Shown: piece by piece, positions 1 to 5,211 of the stretch
Layout of the letters: every line of letters begins with the position of its first letter
Position numbering within the stretch: position 1 is the stretch's first letter
From: Polyangia bacterium
GTDB taxonomy: Bacteria > Myxococcota_A > Polyangia > Polyangiales > Polyangiaceae
Length of the DNA stretch: 5,211 nucleotides
Assembly: GCA_030430975.1 (NCBI GenBank)
Contig: JAUIKB010000492.1
Span: 1-5,211 of the forward strand
Direction of reading: 5' to 3'
Program-made: the position numbers and the translations under genes
The notes under the pieces: model-generated
What the model was told of the DNA's origin: nothing
The model's input: only the letters and a program-made list of their open reading frames with translations
Databases searched by the model: none

Positions 1-62
1 CAGAGCCCGCACCGCCGCCGACGTCACCGCCGCCGCCCGTCGACGCGCCCGACCGGAGCAAG
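1..62 (+). other. Proline-rich linker coding segment at the left edge
   Basis: This stretch contains two CCGCCG-type runs (about 11-20 and 26-37). In phase with the M16 frame it encodes a Pro-rich tract. It is best read as a flexible linker, either after a lipoprotein signal peptide lying outside the window or between tandem M16 halves. The sequence to the left decides which. Confidence 0.6.
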
Positions 63-1409
63 TTGCCGGCACCGACGAAGGCGGTCGATTTCAAGTTGCC
101 GGCCATCTCGAAGACAACCCTCAAAAACGGCATGCCGCTCTATCACCTGCAGCGTGGACCGACGCCGCTCGTGTCGGTGCGCCTGGTCGTTCCCAACGGC
201 GCCGCGAGCGACCCGCCCGGGAAGGAAGGTCTGACGGATCTGATGGCGGACATGTTGGACGAGGGCGCTGGCAAGTTGGACGCTCTAGAACTCAGTGATG
301 CCTGGCAGCGCCTCGCTACCGATTACTACGCGAATGCCGGGACGGACGCCGTGACGTTCTCCCTAAGTCTGCTGAGCGAGAATCTTGGCAAGTCGATGGA
401 GCTGTTGGCCGACGTGGTCATGAAGCCAAAGTTTCCTTACAAGGAGTTCACTCGAAGGCGTAAGCAGCGGGTTTCGCAAGCGATCGCCAATGAGGCGAAG
501 CCGCAGGTGGCGCGGGCTGCGGTCGTGCGCAAGGTGCTGTTCGGCACCGGCTACGGAGGCCACTTTTCGAGCGGTGACCAGAAGAGCCTCAAGCGCATCA
601 CGCTAGGCGATGTGCGCGCTCAGTACACGCGCGTGCTCAAACCCGAGGGGGCGGCGTTCGTTGTCGTCGGTGGCGTGTCGGTCGAGGAGGCCGCCAAGGC
701 CATCGATTCCGCCTTCGCGGACTGGAAGGGTAAGCCGAAAGCGAAGCCACGCGCGCTGACCAAGGCGGCGCTGGCTCACGGCATCTACGCGATTGATTTC
801 CCAGGATCTTCCCAGTCCGCCATCAGCGTCGCCCGGCGCGCCCCCGGGGCGAACGCCGACGATCTGTTTCTAGCCAAGGTCGCCAATCGCACGCTAGGGG
901 GTGCGTTCACCAGTCGCCTCAACATGAACCTGCGGGAAGACAAGGGATACACGTACGGTGCGTACAGCTACTTCGACAGACACCGCAGCGTAGGGACGTT
1001 TGCGCTTGCGGCGATGGTCAAGCGCGAGACGACCAAAGCGAGTATCGGGGAGATCTTCGGCGAGCTGAACAAGCTGTGTCACGACGAACCCATCACGAAG
1101 AAGGAGCACGCTCGGTCTGTCGAGGGTCTGTTGCTTGGATTTCCGGGCCGCTTCGAGAACATATCCTCGATCGCTTCTCAGCTGGCGAACCTGCCGCTTT
1201 ACAACCGTCCCCATGACTGGCTTCAGAAATGGCCTTCGCAGGTGCGTTCAGTAACGCTCGCGCAGGCGCGTCAGACGGCCGAAGAACTCTGCGAGCCTGA
1301 GGACTATGTGGTCGTCGTGGCTGGCGACTTAGCTTCCATTGAAAGCGAACTCGCCGAGCTGAAGCTGCCCATCGCCCGCTACGACAAGCGCGGCAACAAG
1401 CTGCGTTAG
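1..1409 (+). CDS. M16 family (insulinase-like) peptidase homologue, non-catalytic type, 5' partial
   Basis: The frame is open to the left edge (codons in phase with position 3), so the gene probably starts outside the window. A TTG at 63 with a GGAG at 55-58 is the only internal start candidate near the edge; residues below are numbered from it. Upstream codons give a proline-rich segment (EPAPPPTSPPPPVDAPDRSK), typical of the linker behind a lipoprotein signal or between two M16 halves. The N-terminal M16 domain opens with TLKNGMPLYHLQRG and 'PLVSVRLVVPNGA' (about 18-48). At the usual HxxEH position it has DLMAD (59-63), so both zinc histidines and the catalytic glutamate are missing. The C-terminal domain keeps NLREDKGYTYGAYSYF, with R291 and Y296/Y298, the substrate-holding R/Y element of M16B non-catalytic subunits. 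One complete M16 subunit of about 450 residues is visible. It likely acts in the periplasm or on the outer membrane beside a zinc-containing M16 half, encoded upstream or fused. The family is confident; the partner is inferred. It ends with TAG. Confidence 0.9.
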   Translation, partial: EPAPPPTSPPPPVDAPDRSKLPAPTKAVDFKLPAISKTTLKNGMPLYHLQRGPTPLVSVRLVVPNGAASDPPGKEGLTDLMADMLDEGAGKLDALELSDAWQRLATDYYANAGTDAVTFSLSLLSENLGKSMELLADVVMKPKFPYKEFTRRRKQRVSQAIANEAKPQVARAAVVRKVLFGTGYGGHFSSGDQKSLKRITLGDVRAQYTRVLKPEGAAFVVVGGVSVEEAAKAIDSAFADWKGKPKAKPRALTKAALAHGIYAIDFPGSSQSAISVARRAPGANADDLFLAKVANRTLGGAFTSRLNMNLREDKGYTYGAYSYFDRHRSVGTFALAAMVKRETTKASIGEIFGELNKLCHDEPITKKEHARSVEGLLLGFPGRFENISSIASQLANLPLYNRPHDWLQKWPSQVRSVTLAQARQTAEELCEPEDYVVVVAGDLASIESELAELKLPIARYDKRGNKLR

Positions 1410-1477
1410 CCGACTCGCGGCGAAAATCGAGTGTGGAGGGGGGTTCGCCGGTGTCGGTCGCGCACTATAGTGGCTCC

Positions 1478-1481
1478 AGGG
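1478..1481 (+). promoter_or_regulatory. Possible Shine-Dalgarno for the transporter GTG start
   Basis: AGGG lies 4 nt before the GTG at 1486, which is rather close. The start is otherwise forced: an in-frame TAG at 1468-1470 blocks any upstream extension, and the next ATG codons (1561, 1564) would fall inside the first membrane segment. Confidence 0.4.
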
Positions 1482-1485
1482 TCAC

Positions 1486-2877
1486 GTGCTAGGGCGACTG
1501 ATTGGGATCGACGGGAACGACCCGCGCGACGCGTGGGTCGGCTTCCTGACGTTGGCCGGCATGATGGCGGGCCATGCGTGCCTGGAAACGGCGCGCGATT
1601 CGATGTTTCTGGCCAAGCTGCCGGCGACCCATCTGCCCTTTGCTTATATCGGGATAGCGGGGTTGGCACTGATCGCGACGGCGCTCAATCGGCGCTTGTT
1701 GGCGAGGTTTTCGCGACGTGCGGCGCTTGCTGCAACGCTTGCGGTCGGGGCGTTGGTGACGACCGGCCTGTGGTTTTCCGCGGGGCTCGGCGTCGGAGGC
1801 ACTCCGATCCTGTACGGCATCTACGTGTGGGGCGGCGTGCTGGCGACGGTTGTCGTGGTGCAGTTCTGGTCGCTCTTGGGTGGCGTGTTCGATGTCGGTC
1901 AAGCCAAACGTACGTTCGCGTTCATCGGCGCCGGGGGTGTGGTGGGGGCGGCGGCCGGCTCAGCGATAGCCACCGGTCTCGCCGGCTGGTTCCCGCCGCG
2001 GCACCTCTTGCTCGCCGCAGCAATAGCGTTTGCGATAACCGCGCTCGGCGCGCCGGCGTTTCGGCAGCCGCCACCGGTGCAGAACCGCAAGGTGATCCGT
2101 GTGGGGGCGACACAACCGCTGCTGGGTGATGCATACCTTCGCCGGCTGTTTCTTTTAGTAGTGGTGTCCACCTTGCTCGTGACGGGGATCGACTACGTCT
2201 TCAAGTCGCTTGTGGCAAGTGCCGTGCCCGCGCATGAACTCGGGGCCACGTTCGCAAAATTCTATACGGTAACAAATGTCGTGGCGCTACTGGTGCAAGT
2301 GCTCGTTGCGCCACGGCTGCTGGGTAGCCTTGGCGTTGCCCGCACGCAGTTGATCATGCCGGCATTGCTTCTGGCGGGATCGATCGCGTTTGTAGCAAGT
2401 TTCGCCCTCGCCTCGGCTCTGGTCCTGAAGGGTATCGACGCGGCGCTGCGGCACTCTGTGCACCGCACCAGTACCGAGATCCTCTATCTGCCGCTGTCCA
2501 GCAGCGTGCGCGATCGTTTCAAAGCGCTAGCTGAGGCACTCGGGCAGCGCGGTGGGCAGGCTTTGGCATCGGTCGCGCTCTTGGCCGCCGCGGCACTGGG
2601 AGCGTCGCCGTGGCACATCGGGCTCGCGCTCGTAGTGATCGCTGCCGCTTGGCTCGGTTGCATCTATGGAATCAAGCCTTACTACGTAGCTCGCTTTCGT
2701 GACACGTTGCGAGCTGGTTCCATCGAAGGGGCGATGGGCGTGCCGAATCTGGACCTCCATACGCTCGAGACGCTGATCGGAACGCTGAGTTCGGAGGACG
2801 ACTTCGAGGTCATCGGCGCGCTCGAGATGCTGGCTCGCTACGGAAAGACGAAGTTGATCCCCGCGCTCATTCTTTAA
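1486..2877 (+). CDS. Npt/TLC-type ATP:ADP antiporter family (MFS-fold) membrane protein, N-terminal part
   Basis: The 463-residue product has about 11 visible hydrophobic segments (roughly 17-42, 50-68, 80-100, 107-131, 145-168, 172-191, 221-245, 255-280, 287-316, 357-375, 378-398), against the 12 usual for the AAA (ATP:ADP antiporter) family. Family-like landmarks are ETARDSMFLAKLP at the end of segment 1 (34-46), FWSLLGGVFDVGQAKRTFAF before segment 5 (127-146), and FAKFYTVTNVVALLVQ in segment 8 (256-271). Charged residues near or within membrane segments include E34, R37, D38, D236 and K240. Family members exchange ATP/ADP or import nucleotides in intracellular bacteria and plastids; the role and substrate of those in free-living bacteria are far less clear. 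After residue 400 the chain becomes soluble, and 425-463 (LETLIGTLSSEDDFEVIGAL to LIPALIL) starts a HEAT array, which the TAA cuts. The membrane domain is therefore complete although the protein appears truncated. The first gene is separated from it by 76 nt, so co-transcription is possible. Confidence 0.8.
   Translation: MLGRLIGIDGNDPRDAWVGFLTLAGMMAGHACLETARDSMFLAKLPATHLPFAYIGIAGLALIATALNRRLLARFSRRAALAATLAVGALVTTGLWFSAGLGVGGTPILYGIYVWGGVLATVVVVQFWSLLGGVFDVGQAKRTFAFIGAGGVVGAAAGSAIATGLAGWFPPRHLLLAAAIAFAITALGAPAFRQPPPVQNRKVIRVGATQPLLGDAYLRRLFLLVVVSTLLVTGIDYVFKSLVASAVPAHELGATFAKFYTVTNVVALLVQVLVAPRLLGSLGVARTQLIMPALLLAGSIAFVASFALASALVLKGIDAALRHSVHRTSTEILYLPLSSSVRDRFKALAEALGQRGGQALASVALLAAAALGASPWHIGLALVVIAAAWLGCIYGIKPYYVARFRDTLRAGSIEGAMGVPNLDLHTLETLIGTLSSEDDFEVIGALEMLARYGKTKLIPALIL
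2875..2877 (+). other. In-frame TAA stop within the HEAT array
   Basis: The context is CTT TAA CAC. It separates LIPALIL from HPSRDVVLRVF in one uninterrupted phase. Any of TAC, TAT, CAA, AAA or GAA could give TAA by one substitution; from the family pattern as I remember it, an aromatic residue, usually Tyr, is expected here. The other three genes end in TAG, TAG and TGA, so this is the only TAA used as a gene stop in the window. Confidence 0.85.
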
Positions 2878-2961
2878 CACCCGTCGCGCGACGTCGTACT
2901 TCGCGTATTCGAGCTGTTCGATGACTGTGAGCGCGCGGATGTTCGCGGCCTGACCGCCCGC

Positions 2962-4263
2962 ATGCTCAAGCATGAAGACCCGCTCATTCGCGCCGCAGCG
3001 CTGCGCGTTTACACGGCGCGCCAGGACGACCCAAAACTGATCGCGCAAATGAGCCGTGATGCCCATCCTGCGGTACGAACGGCAGCGTTGCTGTCGCAGC
3101 TGAAGTCCGGCGCAACTAAGCCAGCGGAAAAACTGACGGAGCTGCAGCGGATCGTCAACATGGGGACCTCGGAGGAGCGCCTAGCGTTGGCTCAGGGGTT
3201 GCGAAACCTCGATCCGAAACGGTTCAGCTGGATCGCGGTCGAGTTGTCCCGACTCGAGGACGAAGCGGTGCTGATAGAAGTCGCGCGCTCGATTAACGGA
3301 AAGCGGGAGAAAGAGTTCCTCCCGTTGCTGGCTCGGATGCTCGGCAAGTCGCGCGATGTGCGTGAGCAGGCGCGGGCCAGTTTGGTCGCGTACGGTGATG
3401 ACGCGCTCGAGTTCTTAGCCGAAGAACTCCAATCAGGGCGGTCGACCCGCAGCGTCCGGCGGCACCTCCCCCGTACCGTCAGCCGGTTTGGCGGGCAACG
3501 CGCTTTCGACATTCTGATGCAATCGTTGGCAGAAGAAGAGGACCACGTCGTTCGCTTCAAGGTCGTACGGGGCCTAGGAAAGCTCCGTGCCAGCGATGCC
3601 ACGCTGCGAGTGGATCGCGAACAAGTGCTGACAACTTGCGAGTTCGCGCTGCGAGGGGCGACGACGATTCTCGGATTCCGAGTGCTGCTTGAGCGCGGAT
3701 TGGCGCGTGAGACCGAGTACGCGACGCCCGCCAGCGAGCTGTTGGTTCCTCTGCTGGTGTCGCTGCAGGGCAAAGCGACGGAATACGTCTTTCGACTCAT
3801 GCACGTCCTGGAGCCCGACGACGATTACCGCATCGTGTACTCTGGGATCGTCTCGTCGGATCGTCGACGGCGGGCAACTAGTCGCGAGCTAGTCGAAAAC
3901 CTCGTGCCGGACCGAATCCGTGGTCCGCTGCTAGCGATGATTGACGATCAATCCGATGCCGAGCGGCTGCAGCGCCTCCGCTCGTACTTTGACGTGCCTG
4001 CCGCAAAAGAGCTCGACGCAACTTCCGGCGAGCCAGCGGACGATCTGCTGCGCGAGAGCTATGCTTCTTGTTTGCTGATGCTCTCGAACGCTCCGCTGGA
4101 GGCCGTCGCTAGGCTTGCCGTCTACCACGCTCAGGAACTCGGGTTTGACATGGACACGCGACCTAGCGTCAGCGATTTCGGTGAGCGGTCCGCGCTGGCT
4201 CGCATCCGGTTCCGCCCGCGTGGACCGCTCGTGCCGGAAATGGGGTACGGCGGTGCCGGGTAG
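2962..4263 (+). CDS. HEAT-repeat domain protein, C-terminal part of the transporter-HEAT gene
   Basis: A soluble alpha-helical protein of 433 residues if started at ATG 2962. Coding sequence in the same phase begins at 2878, directly after the TAA, and ATG 2962 is simply the first ATG/GTG/TTG available. No Shine-Dalgarno-like sequence precedes it, which argues against an independent gene. HEAT-like helix pairs occur at about 4-20 (HEDPLIRAAALRVYTAR), 34-47 (AHPAVRTAALLSQL), 110-145 and 193-208 (EDHVVRFKVVRGLGKL). Residues 271-320 (KATEYVFRLMHVLEPDDDYR, then RRRRATSRELVENLVP) resemble the segment following the repeats in HEAT-fused nucleotide-transporter homologues. There is no signal peptide or membrane segment. 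HEAT arrays are protein-binding scaffolds, so this is probably the cytoplasmic interaction domain of the transporter. The last 14 residues are Gly/Pro-rich, and the stop TAG overlaps the start of the cNMP gene. Confidence 0.7.
   Translation: MLKHEDPLIRAAALRVYTARQDDPKLIAQMSRDAHPAVRTAALLSQLKSGATKPAEKLTELQRIVNMGTSEERLALAQGLRNLDPKRFSWIAVELSRLEDEAVLIEVARSINGKREKEFLPLLARMLGKSRDVREQARASLVAYGDDALEFLAEELQSGRSTRSVRRHLPRTVSRFGGQRAFDILMQSLAEEEDHVVRFKVVRGLGKLRASDATLRVDREQVLTTCEFALRGATTILGFRVLLERGLARETEYATPASELLVPLLVSLQGKATEYVFRLMHVLEPDDDYRIVYSGIVSSDRRRRATSRELVENLVPDRIRGPLLAMIDDQSDAERLQRLRSYFDVPAAKELDATSGEPADDLLRESYASCLLMLSNAPLEAVARLAVYHAQELGFDMDTRPSVSDFGERSALARIRFRPRGPLVPEMGYGGAG
4242..4245 (+). promoter_or_regulatory. 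Possible Shine-Dalgarno for the cNMP gene inside the HEAT frame
   Basis: GGGG lies 7 nt before GTG 4253, within the last codons of the HEAT frame. It is a weak match, but it supports 4253 over the upstream ATG 4115 and is consistent with translational coupling. Confidence 0.3.
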
Positions 4264-5209
4264 AGCGTTGACCTCGGGGGACTTGATCGGGCGGATTTTG
4301 GCGCTCCGGACATTCCCTGGATTCTTGGGCCTTGACCCGAGCGATCTGGCCACGATGGCGGAGGTATCCGAGCTGAATTGGTTTGCCAGGGGGGACGAGA
4401 TGATCGCACCCGGTCGACCCGTGACACACATCCATATGCTGCTCGAGGGTGCCGTGGACATTCTCAAGGACGGTGAGGTCGCGCGCCGCTTGGAAGCGCG
4501 CGGCGCGGTCGGTGGCCTCGCCGCGCTCGCGGGAAGCGAGCAGGGACAGCACGTCGTCGCAGCTGAGCCGACGCTTTCGTTGATGCTCGCAGTCGAGGAC
4601 ATGTTCGACGTTTTTGAAGACAACTTCCGCCTGGCATCCGCGGTGCTCAAAGCGATGACCCGGGAGATGCTCAACACCCGACGTTCGCTACAGGGCGGCC
4701 CTGGCTACAACCCACCCGAGCCAGGTCCGCCCGCTAGTGAAGTGCCTGAACTAGGCCTGGTTGAGAAAATGATGTGGACCCATCGCGCCCTGCCGTTCGG
4801 TAAAGACTTCATCGAGGCCATTGCGGAGCTGTCGTCCGCCGCTCAGGAGGTCCGCGTCAAGAGCGGCACCGTGCTTTGGAAAGCCAGCGATCCAAGCGAC
4901 GACTACTTTGGGATCGTCTCGGGTGTGCTGGCAGGCGTGACGAACGAAGGGCAAGCGTTCCGGTTCGGTTCGAAGAGCATGGTTGGGATCCTGGACGCCC
5001 TGTCGTCGTCGCCGCGCTGGTACACCGCGACAGCCGAGACCGACCTGGTGATGATCAGATTCGAGCCGCGCGTGTATTTCGAGATCCTCGAGGACCACAC
5101 CGACATGGCGCTTGAAGCGATGCGTTTCGTGGCGACAGCGCTCCTACAGATGCTGGACCAGGTGGCTCAACGCAAGCTGGCATCCCAACGACCAGCGGCC
5201 GCCGAGTGA
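4253..5209 (+). CDS. Tandem cyclic-nucleotide-binding-like (CAP_ED) domain protein
   Basis: The product is 318 residues from GTG 4253. ATG 4115 in the same phase would give 364 residues, but its extra N-terminus lies wholly inside the HEAT gene and looks like shadow sequence; TTG 4268 is a shorter alternative. Domain 1 (about 11-143) begins LIGRILALRTFPGFLGLDPS and has a beta-roll pattern (FARGDEMIAPGRPVTHIHMLL, EGAVDILKDGEVARRL). Its phosphate-binding cassette is VGGLAALAGSEQGQHVVAAE (86-105), with Glu and Arg both absent. A Pro-rich linker follows (about 148-175). Domain 2 (about 178-310) has SGTVLWKASDPSDDYFGIVS, then VGILDALSSSPRWYTATAE (244-262), which keeps PR but has Leu at the usual Glu, and ends in a helix resembling a cNMP C-helix. 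No DNA-binding helix-turn-helix or kinase is visible. It is probably a cytoplasmic regulatory partner of the adjacent transporter-HEAT gene; similar modules are fused to the C-terminus in homologues. Nucleotide binding is doubtful. It ends in TGA two bases before the window edge. Confidence 0.75.
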   Translation: MPGRALTSGDLIGRILALRTFPGFLGLDPSDLATMAEVSELNWFARGDEMIAPGRPVTHIHMLLEGAVDILKDGEVARRLEARGAVGGLAALAGSEQGQHVVAAEPTLSLMLAVEDMFDVFEDNFRLASAVLKAMTREMLNTRRSLQGGPGYNPPEPGPPASEVPELGLVEKMMWTHRALPFGKDFIEAIAELSSAAQEVRVKSGTVLWKASDPSDDYFGIVSGVLAGVTNEGQAFRFGSKSMVGILDALSSSPRWYTATAETDLVMIRFEPRVYFEILEDHTDMALEAMRFVATALLQMLDQVAQRKLASQRPAAAE

Positions 5210-5211
5210 GC

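Larger units (their letters stand above)
1486..4263 (+). pseudogene. Composite transporter-HEAT gene interrupted by one in-frame TAA
   Basis: The frames 1486-2877 and 2878-4263 are in the same phase and are separated only by TAA at 2875-2877. Reading through gives a 925-codon product: a membrane transporter (about residues 1-405), a HEAT-repeat region (about 425-900) and a short glycine-rich tail. Coding character is continuous across the stop: LIPALIL before it and HPSRDVVLRVFELFDD after it form adjoining helices of HEAT repeats. No indel is needed. The parsimonious reading is a single-base nonsense change or sequencing error in a once-continuous gene. Homologues of this transporter type commonly carry HEAT repeats fused to the membrane domain. 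Both halves otherwise look intact, so decay, if real, is recent. The alternatives are two separate polypeptides or stop readthrough. Confidence 0.6.

Noticed and set aside
63..65. TTG 63 as the certain start of the M16 gene
   Set aside because: A GGAG lies 4 nt upstream, but the same phase stays open to the window edge with a credible Pro-rich linker, and a start here would leave no export signal. The gene is treated as 5' partial.
1413..1432. ACTCG...CGAGT inverted repeat after the M16 stop as a terminator
   Set aside because: The stem is only 5 bp with a 10-nt loop and no T-run follows, so it is too weak to call.
1431..2129. 232-codon frame on the + strand overlapping the transporter
   Set aside because: Its product is Arg/Gly-rich without any fold-like pattern, while the overlapping frame from 1486 encodes clear membrane segments. 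It is a high-GC shadow frame.
2875..2877. Reassigned TAA codon (alternative genetic code)
   Set aside because: One in-frame TAA in one gene is far better explained by mutation or sequencing error. Reassignment would need many in-frame TAA codons genome-wide.
4115..4252. Upstream ATG start for the cNMP gene
   Set aside because: It would overlap the HEAT gene by 149 nt and add an N-terminus with no cNMP similarity. GTG 4253 fits the domain start better.
3931..4677. 248-codon antisense frame across the HEAT/cNMP junction
   Set aside because: The translation is Ser/Arg/Pro-rich with no recognisable motif, and both sense genes there are well supported. The same applies to the antisense frames at 2527-3066 and 3192-3800.

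Overview
The window looks like chromosomal DNA from a high-GC Gram-negative bacterium. Myxococcota or a related former deltaproteobacterial lineage is my best guess, from codon use, the M16 subunit style and the transporter-HEAT-cNMP gene set. This is an inference from protein style; no taxonomic marker gene is present. All genes are on the + strand and the window is almost entirely coding.

Layout. (1) 1-1409: an M16-type (insulinase-fold) peptidase homologue, open at the left edge. Its HxxEH zinc site is lost and the C-terminal R/Y element is kept, as in non-catalytic M16B subunits. (2) 1410-1485: a 76-nt gap with only weak expression signals. (3) 1486-2877: a membrane transporter of the Npt/TLC ATP:ADP antiporter type (AAA family, MFS fold), running into a first HEAT-like repeat. 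(4) 2878-4263: the same reading frame continues, after a single TAA at 2875-2877, as a long HEAT-repeat domain. (5) 4253-5209: a protein with two cyclic-nucleotide-binding-like (cNMP/CAP_ED) domains, whose start overlaps the end of the HEAT frame by 11 nt.

How the parts fit. Transporter, HEAT and cNMP modules are known to occur together in one family of bacterial nucleotide-transporter-like proteins. Here they are contiguous and co-oriented, so a nucleotide-transport or nucleotide-sensing membrane module with a soluble scaffold and a sensor-like partner is a reasonable reading. The substrate cannot be read from sequence. The most notable point is the in-frame TAA, which splits what looks like one 925-codon transporter-HEAT gene inside a HEAT repeat. 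A nonsense mutation, a base-calling error, or a tolerated split or readthrough are all possible. The second notable point is that both cNMP-like domains have degenerate phosphate-binding cassettes, which suggests a structural role or a ligand other than cAMP/cGMP.
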